From Anagrus nilaparvatae (lineage: Eukaryota; Arthropoda; Insecta; Hymenoptera; Mymaridae): a DNA stretch of 64,000 bases. This document shows positions 22,868-36,106 of this stretch, one piece after another. Position 1 is the stretch's first letter, and every line of letters starts with the position of its first letter. The notes beneath the pieces are model-generated. The model had not been told where the DNA came from. It saw nothing but the letters and a program-made list of their open reading frames with translations, and did no database searches. A program made the position numbers and the translations under genes. The stretch covers positions 9,426,501 to 9,490,500 of the forward strand of contig JAKSXM010000007.1 in assembly GCA_022575985.1 (NCBI GenBank), given 5' to 3'.

Positions 22868-24548
22868 GCTATTCTAGTAGTCTCTAAAAAACATTTCTTA
22901 CATTTTTTATAAATTTTTTTTCTTATTTTGGTTTTGGAAAAAATTATGTTCTTGTAAGAGTTCAAACCCTCAAAAAAAAAAAAAAATATATGAATTCCTA
23001 AAATTATTTCCCTTAATTTTTACGTCACTTAATTTTTAAAAGTTCATATATTAAATTAATTCTTTTATTTATTTTCTATTAAAAGCTAAAAAAATAATTA
23101 AATATTACTGAATCATTTCTTAAATAAAATAAAAGTGTTTTATTTTTAAGTTTTTTTTATTGAGGAAAAATTTTAGGTAAAAATAATAAAATATTTTCTG
23201 TCGTTTTAAATAAACAATATATACGATTAAAAATTATAATCTATGTAAATATTGTAATATTGTTATGCAATATGTTAATATGTAATAAAATTGTTTAAAA
23301 GGCAAACATACCTATTAAATTAGTGTAAACAAATAAATTCTTAATTTTTGTATCATTTTGAGTTGAATGAAACTTAATGAATTGCTTTTTATTACAACAA
23401 AGTGTAATAAAATAAAGCTGTAACCTGCATTGACGAGTAATGTGAAAATTGAAAAGTGGTTATATTTGTCAGTTTTTTAATAATGATTTTTATTGGTTAC
23501 TTTTGTATTTTAGGTCACAGAACGTGAATATGAAATCCTATTTCGTCCAGAATAGTTCTAGAACCATTTCGAGCTAAAAAAACGATAGAAAATTACTTGA
23601 AAAAGAAAATATACCTAATTCACAAAAATATGTTTTCAAATTAGTAAATAAAAATTTGAATTTCTTGTTTTTATTATAGGAAAACTGCACGCGGAATTAA
23701 ATTTAAAAAATAAAGGAAATATAAAATTATTTAATATAATATTAAAAAAATTTCATTTTTCTTTACATTAATTTTATAAAATGAATAGCGCCGTATATAG
23801 ACTAAAAAAAATTTCTCCTTTAAAGATACAGCTTTAAAAATATCTGGAAAATTTTGTAAATTAACGAAGATATATCCGCACGAAATCTGAAAATTGTGAT
23901 TATTTTCAGATAAGCCTAAATTTTTTTGTAACCGCTTCAGATTTCTATCCAGAAAAATGGAGGCCAAAAATTATTTGGGGAATAATTACTATAACTTTCT
24001 GACCTGTAGGAGGGGCGGATAAAGGTAAAAAAATAAAATAAAAAATATTTCGAAATTAATTATTAAAATACTATATGCATTAACTTATTAAAATTATACA
24101 ATTTACCTCTTTCCACTTCCCACCCCAACCTACTCCAGCATTAAAATTGTACCTAAAAACTTCAATACTTAAATGGCTCAAAAATGTCAATTCCAAGTAT
24201 TTGAAGTCGCTGATTATGAATTTGAAATAAAAACTGAAAAATTCTGCTAAAAAATTTAGAAAGGTGGATTTTTTACTTTGTTTTTCAAAAAAATTGACAT
24301 TAACAAACTTAAATATAATAGCAAAATTATTATATGTTGTTGATTTTAAAGGGTACCTGATTAACCTTCTGCGTCATGGAAATAGAACTTTGGTAGCCAC
24401 TTTCCAGAAAAATTATACTTGTTTTTTTTCAGTAAAAGTGAAAAATTTGCCATATTGAATTTTCTAGCAGAGTTTTTCCAGTTTTCCTTTCAAATTCGTA
24501 ATAAACGACCTTAAAAATCTCGGAATTTAAATTTTTGAACCATTACCA

Positions 24549-26244
24549 TAAATACCCAAGTAAAAATGTGAATATATTGTCAATATATTGATTTTGAAAT
24601 ATATTATCAATATATTGTGAACAATATATTGTGAACAATATATTGCAAAAAAAACCAAAATTTTTAGGTTAAAAAAGTATAATTTTTAAAATATAAAATA
24701 TAATTAAATCATAAAAAGTAGATTTAGAGCTATTAATCGCCTTGTTGCTTAAAACTTAACCAGAACAGATTAGAAAGAAAGAAGTATTTAGAAGTAGAAA
24801 AAAATTAATGTCAGCCTAAGGAATTCGGGGTTTCCTGAAAGCTAAAAAAAAGGACACATCCATGATTTTTTTCCATTGAAAATTTGTTGTTCCTCTGAAT
24901 GTCTACCTGGCCAGATTTTTCGACCTGTAAAATAAAATTAGAAATTTATTAGCTAAGTGAATGAAAGTTACTTTTATTATTTGATCTTTTTAAAATATAG
25001 TTTAATTTTTAAAATTTTAAAAAGTTAATTTTTTCATAAAAATAAAAAAAATAAATATTTTCTAAATTTAATCGAAGTTGAAAAAAAAATATTAATTGTA
25101 AGTACCTTACAAAAACTTTGTACTTCTTGCCTAAATTTTGCCATTAAAACGGTTAGTTTTTCCAGAATTACTGACAAAAATTTTTGGTTCTTTTTTTAAT
25201 AATTTCCTTGATGCATTTTTCATTTACATCATTTACTAATAATTTAATTGCTATATTATTTTTGAATTTATCATAATACTTTTTAACATTAAAAAAATTA
25301 GAAGTTTGATGTGTCACAAAAAAAAAACATTGATATTTTTTCTCTGAGTGAAGTTAAAAGACAAAATATTTGTTTATTTACTTAGTTACATTTAATTAAA
25401 TAATTAAAACAAAATAAAATAGCGGCTTGAAATAGGTTAGTGACCAATGAACAAAATTTATTTACACGAATCAATCAACATCAAGTTCATAATTTTTTTG
25501 AGCGCTCATTTTTTTTGTCATGAATCAGCAGCATTAAGCAGCAATATAAAAAGTAATTAAATTTTAAGTTGAAGCAAAATGTATCAAGGAAATTATTAGA
25601 AAAAGAATCAAAAATTTTTGTCAGTAATTCTGGAAAAACTAATCGTTTTAATGGCAAAATTTAGGCAAGAAGTACAAAGTTTTTGTAAGGTACTTACAAT
25701 TAATATTTTTTTTTCAACTTCGATTAAATTTAGAAAATATTTATTTTTTTTATTTTTATGAAAAAATTAACTTTTTAAAATTTTAAAAATTAAACTATAT
25801 TTTAAAAAGATCAAATAATAAAAGTAACTTTCGTTCACTTAGCTAATAAATTTCTGATTTTATTTTACAGGTCCAAAAATCTGGCCAGGCAGACATTCAG
25901 AGGAAGAACAAATTTTCATTGGAAAAAAATCATGGATGTGTCCTTTTTTTTAGCTTTCAGGAAACCCCGAATTCCTTAGGCTGACATTAATTTTTTTCTA
26001 CTTCTAAATACTTCTTTCTTTCTAATCTTTTCTGGTTAAGTTTTAAGCAACAAGGTGATTAATAGCTCTAAATCTACTTTTTATGACTTAATTAGATTTT
26101 ATATTTTAAAATTATACTTTTTTAACCTAAAAATTTTTGTTTTTTTTTGCAATATATTGTTCACAATATATTGTTCACAATATATTGATAATATATTTCA
26201 AAATCAATATATTGACAATATATTCACATTTTTACTTGGGTATC
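24549..26244. mobile_element. Foldback element of about 1.7 kb with roughly 660-bp arms
   Basis: The ends begin ATACCCAAGTAAAAATGTGA and lead into AATATATTG runs on both sides. The arms continue through ACTTAACCAGAACAGATTAG, CTAAGGAATTCGGGGTTTCC, GGACACATCCATGATTTTTT and AAGTACCTTACAAAAACTTT to GTCAGTAATTCTGG, around a centre at about 25205-25577. The arms are highly similar, which suggests a fairly recent element. Confidence 0.88.
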
Positions 26245-26396
26245 AAAGTTATTAGGAACAATTTTAATTTTTCAGGGAATGAAATGGAGTAAATTGTATA
26301 TTTTTTACGAATTAATTCATATAGTTTTTAAATAAACAATTACCTAACTATTTTTTGTTTTCTTTTTTTATCATTGTTTACCTCTTCTACAGAGGC

Positions 26397-27683
26397 GGTT
26401 TTTGCTACCAGCCGGTTTTGGCTGATTGGCTGGTTTCATCTGGTTTCACCTAATTTCATCTGGATTCAATGAGTTTTAACCAGAAAAATAGTTTTAGTGG
26501 TTAAAAAAAGAAAATTTTCGGGGAAAATAAAGAAAATTCAATCCTGGATAAGCTTAATAACAGTTTATCATGATTTAATATTATTTTATCCAGCTATGCT
26601 GCGAATTTATTTTACTAGTACTTGTTTGCTCGGAAAAACTTTTTTATTGTCTGGAAAACTCGGAAAATTCCGGAAAAGCTTCATGCTAATCTTACCTGGT
26701 CCAGCTGGTGTCATCCGGAATCCATCTGGTTTTACATGGTTTTGATCAGAATATAAGTTTCAGTTGAAAAAAAAGAAAATTCTTGAAAAATTAGGAAAAT
26801 TCAATACTGATAAACTTTATAACATTCTTTTAACTGATGTAAAATTAGATTTATTTCACCTTTTTTTGTTTGCTTAGAATAAAACATTTTTTTCTGTGTG
26901 AAGAAATTGGAAAATTACGGAAATCATTAACATATTTCCACCTGGTTTCATCCGGAATCCACCTCGGTTTACTAAGTTACAATCAGAGCATGAATCGTAC
27001 AAAAAGAATCGTACAAGAATAAACCATAAAGTTGCAGAAAACTTTCATTATTTTACTATAATATATTTTCCAAATTTCCAAGATGGCAGACCAAAAGCAT
27101 GAAAAAAGGAATTTTATACACAACAGACGGCTTAAGAGGTCGAGAAAATCGTTTTTATGAGTAAAAATTTTCATTTTTCACCCTAGCATATTTTCCGATT
27201 TTCCAAGTTGGCGGATCGAAAAATTAAAAATACTGAACTCTTAACTTTACGAGGAGGTTTTTTAGGGCAAAAAAGTGAATTTTCCAATTCTACCTCAGTT
27301 TCTACTTTTTTTTCAACTGAAACTTATATTCTGATCATAACCATGTAAAACCAGATGAATTCCGCATGACACAAGCTGGACCAGGTAAGACTAGAATGAA
27401 GCTTTTCCGGAATTTCCCAAATTTTCCAGACAATAAAAAAGTTTTTCCGAGCAAACAAGTACTAGTAAAATAAATTCGCAGCAAAGCTGCATAAAATAAT
27501 ATTAAATCATGATGTACTGTTATTAAGCTTATCCAGGATTGAATTTTCTTTATTTTCCCCGGAAATTTTCTTTTTTTAACAACTAAAACTATTTTTCTGG
27601 TTAAAACTCATTGAAGCCAGATGAAATTAGGTGAAACCAGATGAAACCAGCCAATTCAGCCAAAACCAGCCGGTTTTTTTTTG
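26397..27683. mobile_element. Foldback element of about 1.3 kb with CCAGC/CTGG-rich ends
   Basis: Left arm from about 26408 (CCAGCCGGTTTTGGCTG, then repeated GGTTTCATCTGG-type words) returns inverted at 27300-27680 (ACCAGATGAAACCAGCC, CAAAACCAGCCGG). Inner arm blocks include CTCGGAAAAAC, ATCCTGGATAAGCTTAATAA, GGTCCAGCTGGTGTCAT and TGATCAGAATATAAGTTTCA. Arms are about 400 bp. Confidence 0.82.
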
Positions 27684-27830
27684 TTAGGGCCCCAAATAAT
27701 TTTTGGCCTCCATTTTTCAGGGTACAAATCTGAAGCGATTAAAAAAAAAGTTTGGCTGGTACTTCCATTACCTAAAATAGTCACACTATTCAAATTTCAT
27801 GTGGATATATTGTAGACCAAGAAATCTTCA

Positions 27831-29750
27831 TAATTTAACATCATAATAATATGTATTACGTAATTGTCTTGAAAATAGTAAAATGTCATAACTATCATTG
27901 ATGCGAGCAAAAGAAAAATTTTAATATCTATTCACTTAAGAAATCAAAAAGTATGGGAAAATTTTTAAGTGCCTTTCCTAGAACTCTTAACTTTATTATT
28001 TTTTTAATTACTTAATACCATAAATCTTAATAATAAAAAAAAAAATTATAATCAAATAAAGATAATCAAATTTATTTATGATTAATAAATTTTAAAAAAA
28101 GTTGTAAACGCTTATTTACTAGTAGCATTAAAAAGATTTAATCAGATTTGGATTTAATCAATTCTATACACAAATTAAAAACTTTTTTTTTAAATACGTC
28201 ACAATATTATCAAATAATTATTAATAAATTTTATAACAAAAAAAAAAAATCTTTTTTTTGCAATTGTTTATTACATAACTAAAATTTAAACTAAAACAAT
28301 TTATATTCAATTGAAGGATAACAATTTTTTTTTTTTTATTACTTTAAAAAATTTAACAAGGTGAAGTATATTATTTATTTTTTTTTTGTCTTTATTGTTT
28401 ATAAATTTTAAAGGATATCTTTTTTTGCTCTTCATGTTTAGTTTTCTCTATAAGGAAACGATTATCGGTATTAGAAACTTTATTTTATCATGGATGATTA
28501 TTGAAATTTTTCAAATAAGAATTTTCATTGACTTTTTTTCACATTTAGGCAGTCAATTATAATTGATGCAAATTTTAAAATTTGATAGTAGAATTTGGCA
28601 GTGAATGTATAACTGTTGCTGCTTGAATTTTATAAATTTGGTAATTTTTTTTAATGCTTTTTTACGTTGTATATTAGCCTGACAGTTAAAAAAAAAATTA
28701 CTTATTTCTTTGTACTAAATGAAATTAAGTGGTATTCGTCAATTAAATAAGATTCCTAAAATTTTAGCTCATTTAACTAAATATTGCCACCAAATAACAG
28801 TTTTCAGTCCCATAAAAAGCACTGTAATTTCCACGTACTCTATGATCTAAATATGCTAACTTTTGCAATCTAATTCTTTCACCTAATAATACAAAATCCA
28901 CAAAAAAAAGCAAAAAAATTCTTTTTTAATTACTTGGCTGATATACACAAATAAATCCAGATAATTAATCCGTCAATCAATTTTTAAATAAAACTAATAA
29001 ATTAATAAACGATAAAATCCTATTTATATCAAAAACTTTAAATATTAATCCTTTTTTTGCCATTTTATCAGAAAATTTTTTTCTAATTTTTCAAAACTAC
29101 ATTTTATTGACAGGAAAAACTTTTCTTATCTAAAATATGCGTTTAAAATTTATAAAAAATACTTTTTATTTATTTGTTTCAATAAATATTTTCACTAACG
29201 TGATTAGATTCAATAAAATGACAAAGTGAAAAAATTTTATTTATTTAGAACGGATATCTTATTATTATAATTCCAATTTATGAGGCGTACGATTCAAAGT
29301 TATTTCCGTTTTGATATTTAAAAATTTGCACATAATTTTTATGTTACGAATAAGTTATTTATAAATTTGGAAATTTTATTTTTTAAAAAAATTTTAACAG
29401 GTTAAAAACTACCTATTCACTTTCAAATTCAAAAGATGCCTTTGGTAGGCCTATGCTTTTTCAGGGTCTTAAATTCACGCACTTAAAATCATACTGCAAG
29501 TAACCATTATGAAAAAATTGAATAATAATAAACTAATTTTTGACGATTTTTTGTAGCAAGAATTTTAAAATATAATTATTTCTTTTCTAAAAGAAATTTT
29601 CCTAAAGGAAAAATTATTTTTCTTAGACAAAATAATACCTTTTCATTCATATTTTATTCCAATTTACAATAAACCAAAAAAATCACCAAAACACTAAATT
29701 TTTATATATTAAAAAAAATTTTTTAAATAATGCAATTAAAAAAGTACTTA
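27831..29750. other. AT-rich stretch, no gene
   Basis: Long A and T homopolymers with no coding frame, no RNA gene recognised and no clear inverted-repeat element. If the candidate first exon at 29752-29770 is right, this belongs to the SLC17 first intron. Confidence 0.45.
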
Positions 29751-29751
29751 C

Positions 29752-29770
29752 AAAATGTTGCAAATATCAT
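29752..29770 (-). other. Candidate first coding exon of the SLC17 transporter
   Basis: On the minus strand an ATG at 29770 is followed by 19 coding bases (six codons plus one base) and a consensus donor GTAAGT at 29751-29746. The exon ends in phase 1, which is what the exon at 7258 needs; joining them gives MIFATFCGYISQRW and a full protein of 488 residues, a normal length for the family. No ATG lies in frame just upstream. This is inference: the intron would be about 22.5 kb and full of mobile elements, and other short exons could fit. Confidence 0.3.
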
Positions 29771-30822
29771 TTTTCTTGCCAAGAATTTTTTAATTTTACA
29801 CACAAAAACAGCACTAATATATTAGCAATTTTAAATACTAAATGATTCACTTATGAAATAAAAACAAACACAAAAAAAAGCACCAAAACTTGAAGAATAA
29901 CAAACAATGACTGAAGCTTAAAACACATCAAAATACTCCTTTTATTCTTTTTCGAAATCTTACAAACGTTTATAATATTATGTAGAATTTAAGTCAATGA
30001 TAACGTTTTAAAATATATCTAAAACAGTCTCTGTCAATGAGAAGGTCTATATAATTATTATATCTTTTTTAAAATCATTTATAAAAAGAGAGAAAAGAAA
30101 ATTTTTTTTTTTTTTTGCTTTTCGATTAAATTAAACGAATTTTTTATATTGTTTTCTTGGTTTCTTTGTAAATTTTCTTTATGATGGTAGAATTTTTGGT
30201 ACTTGGGTTGTTCTAGCAAATTTTTGGTTTGTAAATAAAAAAATTTTCTTATTTTTTGAAAAATAATTTCGAAAAATAATTAACTGGTTTTATAATTTAT
30301 TTTTTACAATGTCTTTAAAATTTAAAATTTTCAGAATTTCAAAAATGATGAAAAAAATTTATGTCTCAGAAAAAACTTATTAAAATGAGCAAAAAATTTT
30401 CCTGTTGGATTTTCCAACTTAAATCAAGCTTAGAATTACACAAACACAACTAAGTTAATTGAATTTTAAATTTTGCTTGAAAGTCAAAATTTACTTAAGA
30501 ATAAGTTATGTAAATAAATGATAAAAATGTATTTAATAATTCATAATTGATAATTAAAATAAAATTTCAGGTTTTACGTTATCAATATAATAAATACAAA
30601 AATTTACGTCAGATATTTACTTTTTCCTATACTATTTTTCACATTATCGATCTTATTATAAAAGCAAACAAAATTCTATTCAACACAAAACCCTCCTTCT
30701 TTTATTAACTGTAAACTTCAACTATCTTTTGCATTTATGTATTTGTTTATAAAAATTTTTTAGAGGTAAATAAAGTATGTTTCATTACAAGGGAGAGAAT
30801 GTATAATATGAAATCTCGCTCG

Positions 30823-31121
30823 ACCAAAGATACTATAACTACGTATAGATGCCATGGGCCCGAAAAAAAAACTAAAATTAAAAAGAGAGAAAAGTAGGCA
30901 ATCCCAAATAAATCCAACTTATATCTATCTCTTTTTAGTGCAGTAGAGGGAGTTTCCTACGTCATCGTTTCAGTTGTTTATTAAATAAAAAATTCAAAAA
31001 TATGAAAAGGATAATAATAAGAGGATTATCTTTTTTTTTGTTCTTTTGCTATTATAATGATAATTCCTTTATTTAAAATTATTAAATTATAATAAAATTA
31101 CGTAGTTATAGTATCTGTGGT
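30823..31121. mobile_element. Small MITE, 299 bp, 23-bp terminal inverted repeats
   Basis: The ends run ACCAAAGATACTATAACTAC at the left and, inverted, ACCACAGATACTATAACTAC at the right, 22 of 23 bases alike. The interior is non-coding. Confidence 0.75.
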
Positions 31122-31394
31122 AAGGTGCGAATGACCCTAAAGGGTTAAAAATTTAGTGAGCAGTAGAGTCAACAAAGATCCCTACTTAAAAAGATTCAGA
31201 AACAGGTTTAGGAGTACGTTAATGGTTTTGAATAACATGTTAATAGAAAATAAAATTTATTGAAATTTAAGTTCAGCCAAATTTAATATCTTAGCTCTGT
31301 TCGTTTATACAAGAGTATATCCCTACCACCGACTATTTACATATTCAGATCAACTTAGCCCTTGAAATTCGATATCCCTGATAATATAGCCAAA

Positions 31395-31840
31395 AGGCCA
31401 GCAAAAATTTTTTTGAGTCACCGATTCCAAAAATTGCGGTTTGACTCGTGCGAAATTAGCCTAAAAATATGAAATTAGCAAAAAGCACCCCTTAGGGGTG
31501 ATTTTTTTAATATTTACAAGTTTTGAGAATTTTTCACGTGTAGAACCCCGAAATTTGAGACCAGTGACCCAAAAAACTTACCTTTGTTAATATTTTCAAA
31601 CATAGAAAAATCACCTAGGGTATGGGGTATTTTTCAAAATTTAAGGGTGCTTTCTTGCAAGGGACCTTAAAATTTTTTATTAGCAGCTCTGTAATGGAGT
31701 ATAATAACGATTTGTAAATATTGTAAAAACACCCTTGATAAGAGTGAAGGTATTTTTTTGTTAATTTAATGGTGTAGGATAGAAATTTCACACGTTCAAA
31801 AGCTCGGTTTTCGAATTTTTGGGTCACTGATTAAATAAAA
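31395..31840. repeat. Degenerate inverted repeat with 'gggtcactga' words
   Basis: Blocks such as GAGTCACCGATTC, TTAGCAAAAAGCACCCC, ACCAGTGACCCAAAAAACTT and TTTTTGGGTCACTGATTAAA recur in both orientations. The same vocabulary fills 37100-38250, so both are probably old copies of one repeat family. Confidence 0.5.
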
Positions 31841-32894
31841 TCAAACCCTTAGTAAATGAATTATAATTTATTACTAGTAATTTAACTAATTTATTATAAT
31901 TTTAAAAAACTTTTGTTAATTTCGAGGTTAATTTGTAAATAGTTGTAAACCGAGTTAAATAATCAAAATTAAAAAATTTAAAAAAAATTCAATCATTAAG
32001 TTCTTGAGTAATAACTTTTCACGATTCTGATGGAGAAAAAAAAATATATTTTTTTTATTTACTTAATATACTAATCTAAATAATTTCTCTTTATCTCTTT
32101 TGATAACATTATGAAAAATAAATCCTAATAAATTAATTATGGAAGATTCCTATTTGATATAAAATCTAACTAAAGAAGATTAATAATTGGAGCATATTCG
32201 TATTTAAGTCTTAGAACAAAAAATTTCAATACTTTAAAATAACTTTATAGATAATTATTCTCTAAAGCTAAAATTCTTTTAAATTAACAATATTTTTTGA
32301 AATGTCTTATTTACTTTTTACTTCAAGAATTTTATATAAGCATAAGTATTGTACAATAGTTATTTTTTAAACAAGGAAAAAAATATTGGTTTTGACATTC
32401 GTATATGCAACTGTACGCACGAGCGAGTCTGTATATGCAACATTATTAAATTAGAAAAAGGCCAAACTTGTAAGTACGACGAAAGGTCAATTTTCCTTTG
32501 GAAAGTTAATGAAATCTCTTCAGCAATATATCAGCAACAAAGTCTATATAAGAAAAACTTGGGAAAGTGAAAGGGGGTAAAACCAACCCCATTTTCCGCC
32601 CCATTGAGCCAAAAAAATTAGTTTTATCTTTTTTTTTAATTATAAATATCCAAGTTAATGTAATAATTACACAATGATAATCATAATAAAAAAAATTTTT
32701 TTAATTAAAAATTTTAATGAAACTGTAAATTTCGAAACGCGTCGGTCATATTAAATGATTTAAAATTGTAAATAGAAGGATAATAAATTATAAATTTTAT
32801 TTTAAAATTATCATTGTCTAATTATTACATTAATATTTTATAATTTGGAGACAAACTAAATTAAAAGTATATCCTAATTGCTAATTGCTAAATC

Positions 32895-33300
32895 TAATTA
32901 TGACGTCAGAAAATTTTTTAAGGGAGGTATAACGCCCTTATTTTCACCCTTTCAACCATAAAAAACCGTTTTTTCCAATTTTTATCGATTCCAATGGGTA
33001 TTTGGGCTGCTGAAACTGAATCTGGGGTCAAAAATTATTGTTTGGGGGTGTAACATCCTTATTTTAACCCCTTCTACCCTTAAAATTCGTCTTTTTTTAA
33101 ACATAAATTTTTTCTATTTTGGCAACTCTTAGTAGGTAATTTGGGTCACTAAATCCAAGTATGGTGTCAAAAATTTTTTTTGAGGGTTGTAATACCCTTT
33201 ATTTTCACCCTTCCAACCCTAAAAATGCCTTCTTTTTTTTTTAAACTTTTTTTTCCAATTTTTTAATACATTGAAATTTACCCACCAAAATTGAAGTTTG
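32895..33300. repeat. Tandem repeat, period about 127 bp, three units
   Basis: Units start near 32902, 33028 and 33157 at GTCA.AAAATT, each followed by a G-rich block, (TAA)YRCCCTTATTTT.ACCC, and a T-rich half. They are diverged by substitutions. The inverted wording AAGGGTGTTGTGCCCCTAAA follows at about 33400. No gene. Confidence 0.65.
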
Positions 33301-34287
33301 TTTATACCAATAGACAGCAGGCCCCCTGCGCGCAGAAGCGCGCCAACCCCCTCAGATCATATTTCATGTTTAATCGCTATAAAACTGTGGCATATAATAA
33401 GGGTGTTGTGCCCCTAAAATAAATTTTTAACCCCAGCTTCAGTTTTAGCAGCCAAAAATTCCTGTTACAGAATTATATCTAAGACTTTTTTTCGGAATTT
33501 GTTCCCAAAAATTCAAAAAAAACGAACGATATAACCAGAAAGTTTCATTTTTATGACATTTTCTGATTTCTGAGTGGCTCAAATACTACATTTGCTAAAA
33601 GATAAAATATATGTATATATGTCAAATAACGTGTTTATTAAAAGTTAAACATAATTTTAATTTTCTTATACAAACAAATTATAATCGGGGTAATTTTTTG
33701 TTTATACATTTTTAATTATTTATCAGCCAAGTTCATGTTAATAAAAGTAGAAACAATTGTATTTCAATTATATCTTCAAATTTATTATTTGTTTGATCTA
33801 GAAATAATACATAGTATAAACGAAAGTTAAGATCATGGACTTTATAAGCTTTTTGTTGTTTAATGTAATTTATTTTATTGTGACTTGCATTATTTATTAT
33901 TATTTTGTCATTGAGGCAGTTACCTATATATTTTATATAATTTTATTTTTTGGATTTCCAAAAGATTAGAGATGAAAAACAAGTTAATTTTTAATTCTGA
34001 AAATTTTTTGCTTGCATATGAAAAGTCATAAAAATTAATTCATATTTATTTATTAGCATTATCAGTATTTTGTTTTAATAAATTTTTTATTGTTGATAAA
34101 TTTAATTCAAATAAGTATATTAGTGCTATTGGTTATTCTGTGCTGATTTCTTGAAGGAAAATATTTTCATATCGCTCTGATTAATAGTTGTAATTTGCTT
34201 GAGTTGTTTGGAATTTCGCTTTAATTTTCAAAAATTTATTTGAATTTGAGCAAATTTTAAGTAGTAATTTTGAGCTATAAAAGACTT

Positions 34288-34597
34288 AGGGCAGCGAGGA
34301 GGGGGTTTTTCCCACCCTCCTTATTTCAAATTGAGCCCTTTAAAATGTGGTGCTAATTATCTTAAAAGTCTAAAAAAACTATTTTTTAATGACTCACATC
34401 ATCTAGCCACAAGAATATTGGACCTTATAGGTTTGGTTTTACAAAATATAAGTTTTGGAAGTTATCAGGATCGGTATTTTAATTAATAATTACCTTTATC
34501 AAAAACTTTTGAGGCATGTTTTTACCTAATATTTTAAAGTAACCATAGTTTAATTTCAAATTTTCTTTAGGGTGGCAAAAACCACCCCTTCTGCCCT
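34288..34597. mobile_element. MITE of 310 bp with AGGGCAG ends (uninterrupted copy)
   Basis: The left end AGGGCAGCGAGGAGGGGGTT and, inverted at the right, AGGGCAGAAGGGGTGGTTTT form imperfect terminal repeats of about 29 bp. The body matches the element at 17998-18859 but lacks the 475-bp foldback found there, so it serves as the empty site. Confidence 0.85.
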
Positions 34598-34780
34598 ATG
34601 ACTGCCAGGTTCCTCTATTTTCTTTGTTTTTGAAGTTCTTGTTTTTTTCATTATTTGCTGGAATTTTCAAACAATTTAAGAACATTGATAAGAATTAAAA
34701 GAAGAAAGAAACATTCCTTTTAGTAAAAATCAGAACAAAATTCTGAGAAAAGTAAACCTATTTTTAGATATGTAATTTAA

Positions 34781-35035
34781 CTCTTTCCTGAGGAATTGCC
34801 CCCACCACAAGTCACGTGATACACGCTTTACGCAGTTTATTTTACTTTATTTATTTAATATATTAATTTATTTAAAATAAAATACTTGATAATTCATTTG
34901 TATATAACTAATATTTTTATATTTGATGAATAAAAATAATTTTAAACGTTACTACATAGCTGTAGTACTACTCCATACACGCATACTAATGTAAGTCACA
35001 CAGAGAACGATTTAGGGAGATTCCTCAGGAAAGAG
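34781..35035. mobile_element. MITE of 255 bp flanked by TTAA
   Basis: CTCTTTCCTGAGGAAT is inverted at both ends with TTAA immediately outside (34777-34780 and 35036-35039). Inside the left end is a TCACGTGA palindrome. The ends differ from those of the element at 18356-18830, so this is a separate family, or one with TA duplications and longer ends. Confidence 0.7.
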
Positions 35036-36106
35036 TTAAATAAAATAATATTATATAGGCAGCTCCAAGTGAAATTGTCCGAAGAGTTAGTCGAAATAAA
35101 ATATCAATAGAGTAACGAGAAAAAATATTAGTTATAAGAAGCTTGATTAGAGACGCTGAATCTGAATTCAGGGACCAAGATGGCTGGAAAATAGAGGAAC
35201 ACGGTTAAATCAGCAAAATTTATTTTTTTGAAATACATTTTTGGAATATTTTAGAACTAAAACTAAAGTGTTCAAACAAAGACTATTTTTTCAAAAGTAA
35301 TTAACGAATTATGTTTATTTGAAAAAATTTTCAAAAATTGAGATATTAGGAATAATTATAGAGGTTGAAAACTAAACCAAAATTAAAAAAAATTGCGAAA
35401 AGGTGTAATTGCATTTTATTATTTAAACTTTTCGTTTTGCAACCGAAAAATTGCAATATTTATAATATAAAAAATTCCACGAAAATTGTCAAGCAATCCT
35501 TCGATAAAAAACATTTTTTAAATATTTTTTCCTCATTTATCGTTGTAAAAAAATTTATCCTACCAAGGATTCAAACCGACAAGAAAATAAAACTCCTAAT
35601 TCTGAAAAACTAACAAAAAGTGCGAAAGATTTTTTACTGAACCTTTGAACCCAAGACTTTATAAATACTGGCTCTAGAATTACCCGTATATGACAAAACA
35701 AGATTATTTTAATCCCTCGCTAACATTAATTACAAAATTAGTATTAACATAATGATTACAGTTAATTAAAAACTTGTCATTGAATTGATCTCGAAAATAT
35801 ATTACGCAAAAGATAATGCTAAATCCCATATATTATTTTATCTCTAATGTATTATACGTCTATATATATTTTAAAAGATAACAATTAACAATTAAAAATT
35901 GTATAATTATGCTTTTTCACGATTTTTAAGACTTTTTATTAACTTTTATAAACAAAAAAGTGTGTCATTTTAAATTTTATTCGCAATTTGTTTTTTTCCC
36001 TTCTAGTACTATATATATAATTATGAATTATATAATTATGAATTTGTTTTCGATTATATTTTATTAAGAAACAAAAAATGCGAAACTTAAGTTGCCTAAG
36101 CCCGTA

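Larger units (their letters stand above)
23870..27830. mobile_element. Nested inverted structure of about 4 kb
   Basis: The outer arms at about 23870-23985 and 27687-27830 are inverted copies (left, read inverted: CCCCAAATAATTTTTGGCCT, AATCTGAAGCGGTTA, ATTTC.TG.GGATATAT; right: CCCCAAATAATTTTTGGCCT, AATCTGAAGCGATTA, ATTTCATGTGGATATAT). Between them lie two further complete foldback elements placed one after the other. No coding sequence; the whole block looks like serial insertions into an older foldback. Confidence 0.7.

Noticed and set aside
32349..32570. 73-codon Cys-containing frame that could suggest a small secreted peptide
   Set aside because: No signal peptide, and it overlaps repeat words (GCACGAGCGAG) found also near 36760 and 62815.
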